Of a stretch of DNA of 64,000 bases, positions 8,425-16,230 are shown one piece after another. The stretch covers positions 355,911 through 419,910 of the forward strand of contig VXMB01000009.1 of assembly GCA_009841265.1 (NCBI GenBank), read 5' to 3'. The notes under the pieces were generated by a model. That model was not told the origin of the DNA and searched no databases. It saw nothing but the letters and a program-made list of their open reading frames with translations. A program made the position numbers and the translations under genes. The stretch comes from Gemmatimonadota bacterium (lineage in GTDB: Bacteria > JAAXHH01). Within the stretch, counting starts at the first letter, position 1, and each line of letters begins with the position of its first letter.

Positions 8425-9276
8425 TCATGCGGACCAGACCCGGGGAAACAGGTCGCAGGCCATGGGGTCTCCCGGGGCGAGCCCTCCGGTTTCCGTGGGG
8501 GAAATCTCCCAGGGCCGGGTCGCGAACCGGGCGTCGTCTCCGAGCCATCGGGTGGCCAGCACCCGGCGCGCATCGGTGAGGGACTGGTTGCCCGCCGCGC
8601 CGTGCAGCGTACACATGTGGAACGCGATGACGTCGCCGGGTTCCATGTCCCACGCCAGGATCTCGTAGTCCTCCGGGTGTTCGTCGATGGGCGGCACGTC
8701 CTCGAAGGGCCGGTCCTCGAGCATGGGTTTCGCGGAGGCGTCCTCGATGGCGTAATTGCTTTCCGTGGCGAACTTGCGGGGTACGAACCAGCGGCCCCAG
8801 TCGTGGGAACCCCGGACGAACTGCACGCAAGACGCTTTCGAAACGGGGTCCAGCGGCATCCACAGGGATACGTTCTGGCGGCCGTTCACCGGGTAATAGG
8901 GCTGGTCGTGGTGCCAGGGCGTCCGTTTGAGCGTGCCGGGCCATTTGACCAGGAGGTGTTCGTGATAGAAAACGGAACTCCGCGATTCCATGAGTCGCGC
9001 CGTCATGGCCCCCGCGGGCGACTTATACACGAAATCGCGGTACTCGGGAATCCGCTGCCAGTTGCAGTAGTCGTCGACGAAACCCCCTCGGTCTTCCTCG
9101 CCCGCCTTCAGAGTGCCCGCGTAATCGCTGGGTTCGGCGAGGTTACGGGACACGCCGGCTTCCACGATGGACACCCAGTGCGGATCAAAGGCCTGCCGTA
9201 TGCACACCGCGCCGTCTTCCTGGTATTGCCGTACGATGTCTTCGGTTACGATTCCTTCCGCATTCAAGTCCCGCAC
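8425..9276 (-). CDS. Phytanoyl-CoA dioxygenase (PhyH) family protein
   Basis: This 283-residue Fe(II)/2-oxoglutarate dioxygenase is only distantly similar to its downstream neighbour. It has the full metal motif: TPWHHDQPYYP gives His-x-Asp, FHMCTLHGAAGN gives the distal His, and DARRVLATRWLGDD gives the 2-oxoglutarate Arg. The fingerprint QFVRGSHDWGRWFVP and the C-terminal region resemble the PhyH branch often found next to sugar or betaine catabolism genes. It is the first gene of a minus-strand set (PhyH, PhyH, M14, dehydrogenase), placed 51 bp after the peptide-binding-protein gene. No substrate can be inferred. Confidence 0.87.
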   Translation of the reverse strand: MRDLNAEGIVTEDIVRQYQEDGAVCIRQAFDPHWVSIVEAGVSRNLAEPSDYAGTLKAGEEDRGGFVDDYCNWQRIPEYRDFVYKSPAGAMTARLMESRSSVFYHEHLLVKWPGTLKRTPWHHDQPYYPVNGRQNVSLWMPLDPVSKASCVQFVRGSHDWGRWFVPRKFATESNYAIEDASAKPMLEDRPFEDVPPIDEHPEDYEILAWDMEPGDVIAFHMCTLHGAAGNQSLTDARRVLATRWLGDDARFATRPWEISPTETGGLAPGDPMACDLFPRVWSA

Positions 9277-9295
9277 GCTCCTTCCAATCGACCTT

Positions 9296-9340
9296 CTTCA
9301 GTGCCGGCGTCTTCAGTGCCGGCGTCTTCAGTGCCGGGCG
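9296..9340. repeat. 15-bp direct repeat, three copies, spanning the stop of the peptide-binding-protein gene
   Basis: Three copies of CTTCAGTGCCGGCGT-type units start at 9296, 9311 and 9326. The third holds the genuine stop (9328-9330, minus strand). Because 15 is a multiple of three, the copied stops remain in frame, giving three successive in-frame TGA codons. Confidence 0.8.
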
Positions 9341-11055
9341 ATGTACATCTCGGTGTGCATGATGCCGATCCACGAGAACATCGCGTAGCCGAACTTGTTG
9401 ACCTCGAGCCCTTTCAAGTAGGGTTTCCGCAGGTCCACCGTCAGATTGTGGTACAGAAACGCGCCGCCCACGTCTTCCACGAGCAGCCGCTCCGCTTCAC
9501 GGTACATGCTCATGCGTTTGTCGTGATCCATTTCATGCGCCGCCGCGTCGATCAGCCGGTCGAAGCCCTCGTTGCGCCAGTCCTGTCGCCCGAATCCTCT
9601 CGGCTGCGAACGCCAAACCATGCCGAGCAGGTTGTTCGGATCGGGATAATCCGCATTGAACCCACCCAGGCCCATGGGAATGTTCCAGTCGTACATATTG
9701 TCCCGGTATACCTTGTCTTCCGACCCCCGCATGCGGAGTCGCAGGCCCAGGGTGTTGGCCAGCATCGCCTGAACGGTCTGCGCGGTGTAGCTGATCTGGG
9801 GATTGGTCTTTCCGATCCAGAAATCGATCGGTGGAAACCCCTTGCCGTCCGGATATCCCGCCTCGGCCATCAGGGCCCTGGCGCGGTCCGTATCGTAGGC
9901 CTGTACGGACTGTATGGACGCGTCCGCGCTTCCGGGAAAATTTGGCGGGAGCATGGAGTACGCGGGCACGCCCGTATTGCGCAGGACGACTTTGCACAAC
10001 GCCTCGCGGTCGATGGCGTGGCTGATCGCACGGCGCACGCGGACATCGTCGAAGGGCGGTTCGCGGGTCTTGAAGAACAGGTACCAGGTTTCCGGAAAGG
10101 CGTAGTAGGCGAGTTCGTTCTTCAATGTCGGATGGTTTTCGATGAAGGGAAGGTCGGTCAACATGACCCTGAGATAGTCGATTTCGTCGTTCTCGTACGG
10201 TGGGGTGCCCGGGTGTCCCGTGGTGAAGATCTGTACGATTTTCTCGAGATACCCTTTGTGGGGACCGGTATAGTAGGGATTGAGGGTCAGCGTGGCCTGC
10301 CTGCCCTTCTGCCATTCGGAGAGGGTGTAGCTCGCGTTGGCTACCAGGTTCCCAGCTTCGCTCCATCGCACCCCGTGTTTTTCGACCTGCCACCGGGGTA
10401 CCGGTCCCGATCCGGTGAACGCTACGATGAAGGGCAGATAGGGACAGGGCTTCTCCGTTTCGATCTCCAGCGTGAAGTCGTCCAGGGCGCGAATGCCCAC
10501 GGTCGACGGGTCGGTCACACTGCCCTGGTTGTACGGGCGAGCGCCCTTTATTTCGTAGTAGAAGAAGGCGTAGGGACTCGCTACGGCCGGATCGAGGAAT
10601 CGCTTGTAGGTGTATTCGAAGTCGTGTGCCGTGACCGTGCGGCCATCGCTCCACTTCCCGTCGGGACGGAGTTTGAACGTCCAGCGCAGCCCGTCCGTCG
10701 ACTGTTCCCACGAGGAAGCCGCGGCCCCGACAAGCTCCAGGTTCTTGTCGAGCATGACCAGGCGTTCGAACAGGGTTAGCGCCCCCTGGCCCTCGTATAT
10801 ATTGATGCTGACGTCGAAGGTCAGCGGTTCTACGAGCGTATAGCGGAACACCTGTTGTTCCAGGGACGCCGCGTCCGGTGGCATCTCCTTGCCGACGGAG
10901 TTGACCAATGGGACGGCGCCGGTCAATGTGGCGACCGGCAGGAAGCAGCAGATGAACCCGGCAAGGCAGGCCGCGACGGCGAAGAGACGCCCCCGTGCAC
11001 ACAGGGCCCGGACGCGCGTGATTGCGGACCGGACCGGTCGTGTCCCCTTATTCAT
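9328..11055 (-). CDS. Extracellular solute-binding protein, family 5 (oligopeptide/dipeptide type)
   Basis: The 575-residue protein is the periplasmic substrate-binding part of an Opp/Dpp-type ABC importer. After an arginine-rich N-terminus and a hydrophobic signal (LFAVAACLAGFICCFLPVA, roughly residues 25-45) it shows the SBP_bac_5 blocks EPLTFDVSINI, WTFKLRPDGKWSDG, TAHDFEYTYKRFLDP and DDVRVRRAISHAIDR, the last being the family signature. No cognate permease or ATPase gene is nearby, so it may be an orphan or share a transporter encoded elsewhere. The ATG at 11055 has GGAACAGGT upstream and is preferred over 11082. A strong promoter lies just upstream. Confidence 0.9.
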   Translation of the reverse strand: MNKGTRPVRSAITRVRALCARGRLFAVAACLAGFICCFLPVATLTGAVPLVNSVGKEMPPDAASLEQQVFRYTLVEPLTFDVSINIYEGQGALTLFERLVMLDKNLELVGAAASSWEQSTDGLRWTFKLRPDGKWSDGRTVTAHDFEYTYKRFLDPAVASPYAFFYYEIKGARPYNQGSVTDPSTVGIRALDDFTLEIETEKPCPYLPFIVAFTGSGPVPRWQVEKHGVRWSEAGNLVANASYTLSEWQKGRQATLTLNPYYTGPHKGYLEKIVQIFTTGHPGTPPYENDEIDYLRVMLTDLPFIENHPTLKNELAYYAFPETWYLFFKTREPPFDDVRVRRAISHAIDREALCKVVLRNTGVPAYSMLPPNFPGSADASIQSVQAYDTDRARALMAEAGYPDGKGFPPIDFWIGKTNPQISYTAQTVQAMLANTLGLRLRMRGSEDKVYRDNMYDWNIPMGLGGFNADYPDPNNLLGMVWRSQPRGFGRQDWRNEGFDRLIDAAAHEMDHDKRMSMYREAERLLVEDVGGAFLYHNLTVDLRKPYLKGLEVNKFGYAMFSWIGIMHTEMYIARH

Positions 11056-11123
11056 ACCTGTTCCCGTGGCTGTCGTGTACATGATGGAATCGACGCGGAA
11101 CGCAGGATTCCGGCAGACTAAAG

Positions 11124-11152
11124 ACTATACAATACGGAAGATGGCGTGTCAA
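11124..11152 (-). promoter_or_regulatory. Consensus-like promoter for the solute-binding-protein gene
   Basis: A perfect TTGACA -35 box (11147-11152 on the minus strand) lies 17 bp from a TATAGT -10 box (11124-11129). The predicted start near 11117 gives a leader of about 62 nt. Confidence 0.65.
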
Positions 11153-11206
11153 CAGCAGGCTACGGTGTCCGGCGCGTACATACAGGCGCGCACCCGGACG
11201 CTCGGT

Positions 11207-11758
11207 TCACGGGCATTCGATCCGGACATACTTCGACAGGGTCCGGGTAACGGAGACCGCGAGGACGAGCTTGACCAGTCCGAAGGGGAGGAAGGGGATC
11301 AGGCCGACGGCCAGCGTAGCGGGCCAGGTGGTCTCCACGCCTGCGTAGAAGTTGAAGTAGGCGTACAGATACAAAAGGCCGCAACCGAAGATGGCGACGT
11401 GACCGAGTAGCATTCCGACGACGATATGGGGGATGCTGCTCCGGGTGAAACGGTCCAGGTAACTTCCGGTCAGGAAAGCGCAAAGGACGAACCCAACGAG
11501 GTAGCCGAAGGTGGGCGAGAGCACGACCGCCGGCCCGGTCATGCCGCCGGCGAATACCGGGATGCCGGCCAGGCCGAGACATACGTAGACGATCTGGCTT
11601 CCGGCACCCCAGCGGCCGCCGAGTACGGCGCCGGAAAGCAGGACGAAGAAGGTCTGCATCGTGATGGGCACCGGGCCGATTGGTATGTTGATATAGGCGC
11701 TCACCGCCGTCAGAGCCGCCATCAGGGAGGCCGTGGCCAGTCGCACGTTCCTGGACAA
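11207..11758 (-). CDS. bioY: BioY biotin transporter substrate-binding subunit
   Basis: This 183-residue, five- to six-helix membrane protein is BioY, the biotin-specific S component of energy-coupling factor transporters. Diagnostic stretches are INIPIGPVPITMQTFFVLLSGAVLG near residues 23-46, GLAGIPVFAGGMTGPAVVLSPTFGYLVGF in the middle and a final helix before SVTRTLSKYVR. It may act alone or with a general EcfAT module; none is in the window. The start is a TTG at 11758 with AGGAAGGG seven bases upstream, which matches the family N-terminus. No BirA-type operator could be recognised. The solute-binding-protein gene lies downstream but has its own promoter. Confidence 0.93.
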   Translation of the reverse strand: MSRNVRLATASLMAALTAVSAYINIPIGPVPITMQTFFVLLSGAVLGGRWGAGSQIVYVCLGLAGIPVFAGGMTGPAVVLSPTFGYLVGFVLCAFLTGSYLDRFTRSSIPHIVVGMLLGHVAIFGCGLLYLYAYFNFYAGVETTWPATLAVGLIPFLPFGLVKLVLAVSVTRTLSKYVRIECP

Positions 11759-11844
11759 AATTTCCCTTCCTGTCGTTCCGGCCGAACCGGTTTACGTTCG
11801 CATGCTCAAGGGAGGCTGCTTTGCCTTGCTACCTCACGCACGTT

Positions 11845-11872
11845 CATATACATTGGCGGGCGGTTGTGTCAA
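11845..11872 (-). promoter_or_regulatory. Promoter for bioY
   Basis: TTGACA (11867-11872) and TATATG (11845-11850) on the minus strand are separated by 16 bp. Transcription would begin near 11838, about 80 nt before the TTG start. The box pair lies within the divergent spacer 11759-11903. Confidence 0.5.
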
Positions 11873-11903
11873 CGACGTTTTCTAAAGGCAAAGGAGTGCT
11901 TCG

Positions 11904-12770
11904 ATGAGAGTAGGGATCCGCACTACAGGCCGTTTGAACGCCATGCCCTTCGAAGATGTGTGCGCGTGGATGGCCGAGAAGGGGTTCGATACGATCGACG
12001 TATCCAGGATCGACGGCGACATGGTCCGGACCGCCGAAGCGCACGGCGTGGCCATCGGCCAGGTGGACCTCGTCGCGGGCACGGAACTGCTGAGTGATGA
12101 CGCCGGGCAACAGACACAGGCGCTGGACGCCTCCAGGGATTCCATCCAGCGCGCGGTCGACCATGGCGTAACCAACCTGTTCTACGTCGCGCCGGCCCCC
12201 GAGGATCCCGCCCAGGGCCGCGAGGCCACCTTCCAGCAGTGGAAACGCACGATGCCCGAAATCGTGGACTTCGCCGAGTCCCGCGGGGCGACCATCGCCC
12301 TCGAAGGCTGGCCCGGGGGGTCGACCCACCATGAGCGGATCGGCGCCACGCCAGAGATGCTTCGGGCCATGTTCGAGGCCTGCCCGTCACCCGCCTTCGG
12401 CATCAACTACGACCCCTCGCACCTGATCCGGCTGGGCGTCGATCCGATGCGCTTCCTGATGGAGTTCGGCCACCGCGCCCACCACGTGCACGCCAAGGAC
12501 ACCGTGTTCGACGAGGAAGCCCTTTACCTGTACGGCAGAATCAAGCCCTCCTTCGGTTCTCCGGTCGCCTTCGGCGAAGGCTACTGGCGTTACTGCATCC
12601 CCGGCGAGGGCATGGCCGACTGGGCGCTCATCGTGAAACGCCTCGAAGACTTCGGCTACGACGGCATTCTGAGCATCGAACACGAGGACGGGCGGTATTA
12701 CGGTTCGTGGGAACTGGAAGAAGAGGGTTTCGTCCGCGCGCGGGCGCACCTGAAACGGTACATGGTGTAG
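11904..12770 (+). CDS. Sugar phosphate isomerase/epimerase-like TIM barrel
   Basis: This 288-residue product is a xylose-isomerase-like (AP endonuclease 2 superfamily) TIM barrel. Barrel landmarks are MPFEDVCAWMAEKGFDTIDV, NLFYVAPAPEDP, IALEGWPGG with the metal-binding Glu, GINYDPSHLIRLGVD with an Asp-x-x-His pair, HHVHAKDTVFD and LSIEHEDGRYYG. These residues would hold one or two divalent metals as in 2-keto-myo-inositol dehydratases, tagatose epimerases and relatives. The precise substrate cannot be assigned. AAAGGAG sits seven bases before the ATG. The gene converges on the peroxiredoxin gene across a spacer made almost entirely of copied gene ends. Confidence 0.85.
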   Translation: MRVGIRTTGRLNAMPFEDVCAWMAEKGFDTIDVSRIDGDMVRTAEAHGVAIGQVDLVAGTELLSDDAGQQTQALDASRDSIQRAVDHGVTNLFYVAPAPEDPAQGREATFQQWKRTMPEIVDFAESRGATIALEGWPGGSTHHERIGATPEMLRAMFEACPSPAFGINYDPSHLIRLGVDPMRFLMEFGHRAHHVHAKDTVFDEEALYLYGRIKPSFGSPVAFGEGYWRYCIPGEGMADWALIVKRLEDFGYDGILSIEHEDGRYYGSWELEEEGFVRARAHLKRYMV

Positions 12771-12814
12771 CGGTGTAGCGCCCCTCAGCCGGAGTGTGGC
12801 GCCCTTCAGCCGGA
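12764..12814. repeat. Back-to-back tandem duplications copying the ends of two convergent genes
   Basis: An 8-bp unit (12764-12771, 12772-12779) duplicates the stop of the plus-strand isomerase gene exactly. A 21-bp unit (12773-12793, 12794-12814; two mismatches) duplicates the 3' end and stop of the minus-strand peroxiredoxin gene. The whole intergenic space derives from these copies. Confidence 0.75.
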
Positions 12815-13264
12815 CACTTCGTCCAGCACCTTCTCGACGTGGCCGTCCACCTTGACGTTGCGGAAGATCCTGGAAATCCGGCCGTTCCCGTCGATGACGA
12901 AGGTTGATCGCTCGATCCCCATGTACTTCCGGCCGTAGTTCGTCTTCTCCTTGTACACGCCGTAGGCCGTGGATACGGAGGTGTCCGGGTCGCTCAACAG
13001 CGGGAAGGGCAGGTCGTACTTCGCTGCAAACTTCTCATGGGAAGGAATATCGTCGCAGCTGACGCCGTAGATCAGCACATCCCGGCCCTGAAACGATGGG
13101 AAGTGATCCCTGAAGGCGCAGGATTCCCGGGTGCAGCCGGGGGTGTCGTCCTTCGGGTAGAAATACAGCACCACCGTCTTGCCCATCAGGCCCTTGAGCG
13201 AAACGGGTCCGCCCTTATCGGCCTCCATTGTGAAGTCGGGTGCGGGATCGCCTGCCTGCAGCAT
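12806..13264 (-). CDS. bcp: Bcp/PrxQ-type thiol peroxiredoxin
   Basis: The 152-residue enzyme reduces hydroperoxides with a reactive cysteine recycled by thioredoxin. TPGCTRESCAFRD carries the peroxidatic Cys44 and, five residues on, the resolving Cys49 typical of the Bcp subfamily. YFYPKDDTPGCT, VYGVSCDD and FPLLSDPD are the remaining fold blocks. Length is normal for the family. GAAAGGAAACC precedes the ATG. It lies 17 bp downstream of trmB and was probably co-transcribed with it. Confidence 0.95.
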   Translation of the reverse strand: MLQAGDPAPDFTMEADKGGPVSLKGLMGKTVVLYFYPKDDTPGCTRESCAFRDHFPSFQGRDVLIYGVSCDDIPSHEKFAAKYDLPFPLLSDPDTSVSTAYGVYKEKTNYGRKYMGIERSTFVIDGNGRISRIFRNVKVDGHVEKVLDEVSG

Positions 13265-13281
13265 AATGGTTTCCTTTCTAT

Positions 13282-13926
13282 TCAGGGTTTCACGTACGCC
13301 CCGCGGTGAATCGCCCGACCCTCCGCGGTGTACTTCGTCTCGAAATTGGTCAGATCACGCCCCAGTTCCTTTACCCTATCAGGGATCTCCCCCAGTGCGT
13401 CCAGTCGGTCCGACGCATCGAGCAGGGCCTGGATCTCTTCGTAGTATTCGACGTAGTCCGTGGCGAAATCGAGGGTCCCCCCCGCCGCCAGCGTGCGCAC
13501 GATCTCGTCCAGAAACCGTAGATTGAACAGGCGGCGTTTCCTGTGCCGTTTCTTCGGCCAGGGATCGGGAAAGTAGATATGAAAGGCCGAGACCGCCCCG
13601 TCGGGTATGAACCGTTCAACGAAATACACGGCGTCGTCCCGCAGCAGGCGGACATTGGCCAGTTCCCGCCGGACCACCCGTTCCTTCATGATGCGGAAAT
13701 AGCGCAGGGCCCGTTCTATGCCGATGTAATTGATATGCGGATAGGCCATGGCCGAATTGATGATGAAGCGGCCCTTACCGCACCCGATTTCGACTTCCAC
13801 GGGCCCGCTGTTTTCGAAAAACCGGTCCCACTGAACCTGGTCCTCGTTCTCGCGTATGCGGAATTCCACGTCCCGGGTCGCGTCCGCCGCCCGACGTGGT
13901 TCGGGGGAAAGGGTCATTTGTTCCAT
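13282..13926 (-). CDS. trmB: tRNA (guanine-N7-)-methyltransferase
   Basis: TrmB forms 7-methylguanosine at tRNA position 46 using S-adenosylmethionine. The sequence shows the SAM-binding loop VEVEIGCGKGRF, the acidic YIGIERA strand end, the RDDA segment and the diagnostic catalytic block YFPDPWPKKRHRKRRL. The C-terminal TNFETKYTAEGRAIHR is also typical. Start choice is uncertain: ATG 13926, ATG 13917 (GGAAC upstream) or a GTG at 13968; homology begins well after all three. The peroxiredoxin gene follows after 17 bp. Confidence 0.95.
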   Translation of the reverse strand: MEQMTLSPEPRRAADATRDVEFRIRENEDQVQWDRFFENSGPVEVEIGCGKGRFIINSAMAYPHINYIGIERALRYFRIMKERVVRRELANVRLLRDDAVYFVERFIPDGAVSAFHIYFPDPWPKKRHRKRRLFNLRFLDEIVRTLAAGGTLDFATDYVEYYEEIQALLDASDRLDALGEIPDRVKELGRDLTNFETKYTAEGRAIHRGAYVKP

Positions 13927-13973
13927 AGAAAGGCGATGAGGACAGGGGTGGCCACCTGGACGTTCCACCGGGC

Positions 13974-14002
13974 AAATTAGGAATCCTTCGGTGCCCTGTC
14001 AA
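13974..14002 (-). promoter_or_regulatory. Candidate trmB promoter
   Basis: A perfect TTGACA (13997-14002, minus strand) is followed after 17 bp by TAATTT (13974-13979), a weak -10. It lies 48 bp before the preferred trmB start, in the divergent spacer to the PHP gene. Confidence 0.35.
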
Positions 14003-14116
14003 GCGATACGGACCGCCCAGAATTGGTTTGATTTTAGACCGGCCACTGGTTATCATTACCAGCACTCACGCCCGGCATCCCCGCGGCTGATTCCTCCTGC
14101 GGCACGAGGCTGAACC

Positions 14117-14962
14117 ATGCTCGACTACCACATGCACGTGGAGAATTACTTTCCCTTCGGCAGGACGGAGGACACCCGCCCGGACGGCACGGATCCGATG
14201 GAGACCATGCGCCTTTTCGCCGCCTCGGCGGCCGAACACGGCGTGCGGGAAATCGCCATCACCGAGCACGTGTACCACTTCGTCCAGGCACGGGAGATCG
14301 TGGACAAGCCCTGGGCGGTGGACAAGTGCTTTTACGATATGGACGAATACGTGAGCCTCCTGCAGGAAGCCCGCCGGGAGGGGTTGCCCATCAAAACCGG
14401 CATCGAGATGGATTACATCGAAGGCAAGGAACCGGTCATCGAACGGATCGTCGGGGGATATCCCTGGGATTTCGTGCTGGGTTCGGTGCACTGGATCGGC
14501 GACTGGGGATTCGACATGTCCCTTTTCGCGGACGAGTGGGACCGGAGATCGGTGGACCAGGCCTACCGGGACTACTTCCGCCTGCTGGGACAGGCCGTGC
14601 AGACCGGATGTTTCAATTCCATGTCCCATCCGGATCTGATCAAGGTGATGGGACATATGCCCGACGGCGACATTTCGGATCTGTACGAGGCCTTTGCCGA
14701 GCAGGTGAGCGGTCAGGAGGGCCTCTGCGTGGAGATCAGCTCGGCCGGCTTTCGCAAACCCGTGGGCAGGATCTACCCGGAGCGCCCCCTGCTGGAGGCC
14801 TGCGCCCGTCGCGGGATCTCCATCACGACGGCATCAGACGCCCACGTTCTGGAAGACATCGGCCGGGATTTCGACCGGGTCAGGACCCACGCGGCATCCT
14901 GCGGGTACGGGGAAGCCATGTCCTTTGACGGCCGGCGCGCGACGCCGGTGCCCATTGAATAG
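14117..14962 (+). CDS. PHP-domain histidinol-phosphatase-like hydrolase
   Basis: This 281-residue cytoplasmic protein has the polymerase-and-histidinol-phosphatase (PHP) fold with its four metal-binding motifs: DYHMHVENY (motif I), AITEHVYHF (II), GIEMDY with MSHPDLIKV (III) and TTASDAHVLEDIG (IV). The order and length fit the HisJ/HisK histidinol-phosphatase class, but PHP phosphoesterases act on many substrates and no his genes are nearby. Start is the ATG at 14117 directly before motif I, with a weak GAGG upstream. It is followed after 29 bp by fabV on the same strand. Confidence 0.82.
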   Translation: MLDYHMHVENYFPFGRTEDTRPDGTDPMETMRLFAASAAEHGVREIAITEHVYHFVQAREIVDKPWAVDKCFYDMDEYVSLLQEARREGLPIKTGIEMDYIEGKEPVIERIVGGYPWDFVLGSVHWIGDWGFDMSLFADEWDRRSVDQAYRDYFRLLGQAVQTGCFNSMSHPDLIKVMGHMPDGDISDLYEAFAEQVSGQEGLCVEISSAGFRKPVGRIYPERPLLEACARRGISITTASDAHVLEDIGRDFDRVRTHAASCGYGEAMSFDGRRATPVPIE

Positions 14963-14991
14963 GCATTTAATACGGGAAGGGAAAAGAACTA

Positions 14992-16221
14992 ATGGCCACG
15001 GCCGTCATTGAGCCACGCATCCGGGGCTTTATCTGTACCACGGCGCATCCCGCCGGTTGCGCTTCGAACGTCAACGCCCAGATCCGGATCGCCCGGTCCG
15101 CCCGGTCTGCCCGGTCCGTTCAGGACGGTCAGGCAGACCAGAAGAATGGCGCCGGCCCGCTCCGTGTACTGGTGATCGGGGCTTCGACGGGATACGGCCT
15201 GGCGGCGCGCATCGCGGCAGGCGCGATGTACGGCGCCGGCACCGTGGGCGTCTTTTTTGAACGCGAAAGCAGCGGAACCCGATGCGGTACGCCGGGTTTC
15301 TACAACACCGCGGCATATCACCGGTACGCGACGGAAATCGGACTGGTCTCGGCCAATGTAAATGGCGATGCCTACTCCCACGAGATCAAGCGGAAGACCG
15401 TGGAACTGGTCGCGTCCCGGCTGGGCCAGGTGGACCTGGTCGTCTACAGCCTGGCCTCTCCGAAGCGCACGGATCCGGACACGGGCGAGAACTACCAGTC
15501 CGTACTCAGTCCCATCGGGGAGACCTACGTGGGAAAGACCATCGATCTGAACCGCGAGGTCATCAACGAGGTCACCGTGGAACCGGCGTCGGACGAAGGC
15601 ATCCGCGGGACGGTGGGCGTCATGGGCGGCGACGACCTGCGCCGGTGGAGCGAAGCGCTGCTCGACGCCGGTTTGCTGGCCGACGGCGCCCGGATCGTTC
15701 CGTTCTCGTACATCGGGCCGGCCCTGACCTGGCCCATTTACCGGAGCGGCACCATCGGCCGTGCGAAGGAACACCTGGAAGAGACCACGAAAGCGATCGA
15801 CGGCCAGTTACAATCAGCCGTCGGGGGTAGGGCCATGGTGTCGGTGAACAAGGCCGTGATCACCCAGGCTTCGGCCGCGATCCCGGTCGTCCCTTTGTAC
15901 ATCAGCCTGCTGTACCGTATTATGCGGGAACGCGGCCTGCACGAGGATCCGATCCACCAGATGGTTCGGTTGTTCAACGACCATATCGGTCCAGGCAGGA
16001 CGCCAGCGCTCGACGGGGAGGACAGGATCCGCCTCGATGACCTGGAACTGGGCGGGCCGGTCCAGGGGGAAATCGATTCGGTGTGGCCGACGATTACGAC
16101 GAACAACTTCCGCGCACTGACCGACTACGATGCCTACAAGCGGGGTTTCCGGCAGCTGTTCGGTTTCGAAGTGGACGGCGTGGCGTACGACGAACCGGTC
16201 GAACTGGAAGCGGAGATATAG
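14992..16221 (+). CDS. fabV: FabV-type trans-2-enoyl-ACP/CoA reductase (NADH)
   Basis: FabV reduces the enoyl intermediate in fatty-acid elongation and is naturally insensitive to triclosan. The 409-residue length, the N-terminal RGFICTTAHPAGC, the nucleotide loop LVIGASTGYGLA and the catalytic Y-x8-K (Tyr250, Lys259, in TWPIYRSGTIGRAK) identify it. Between the N-terminal strand and the NADH loop (residues about 34-50) it carries an Ala/Arg/Ser then Gln/Asp segment encoded by 9-bp repeats, longer than I recall for other FabV proteins. GGGAAGGG precedes the ATG. It heads a tight run with pncB (9-bp gap) and pyrH (9-bp gap). Confidence 0.93.
   Translation: MATAVIEPRIRGFICTTAHPAGCASNVNAQIRIARSARSARSVQDGQADQKNGAGPLRVLVIGASTGYGLAARIAAGAMYGAGTVGVFFERESSGTRCGTPGFYNTAAYHRYATEIGLVSANVNGDAYSHEIKRKTVELVASRLGQVDLVVYSLASPKRTDPDTGENYQSVLSPIGETYVGKTIDLNREVINEVTVEPASDEGIRGTVGVMGGDDLRRWSEALLDAGLLADGARIVPFSYIGPALTWPIYRSGTIGRAKEHLEETTKAIDGQLQSAVGGRAMVSVNKAVITQASAAIPVVPLYISLLYRIMRERGLHEDPIHQMVRLFNDHIGPGRTPALDGEDRIRLDDLELGGPVQGEIDSVWPTITTNNFRALTDYDAYKRGFRQLFGFEVDGVAYDEPVELEAEI
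15091..15135. repeat. Five 9-bp repeat units inside fabV
   Basis: Units gcccggtcc, gcccggtct, gcccggtcc, gttcaggac and ggtcaggca run in frame. Reverse complementing and rotating the first gives GACCGGGCG, a variant of the unit seen at 49523, so this is another member of the same minisatellite family. Confidence 0.6.
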
Positions 16222-16230
16222 CGGATCTGC

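Noticed and set aside
8602..10779. 725-codon open frame antisense to the PhyH and solute-binding-protein genes
   Set aside because: It spans two unrelated genes and the gene-end repeat; no family features.
11759..11903. Biotin-responsive operator or riboswitch before bioY
   Set aside because: No BirA-type dyad or conserved riboswitch structure could be recognised; only a promoter is supported.
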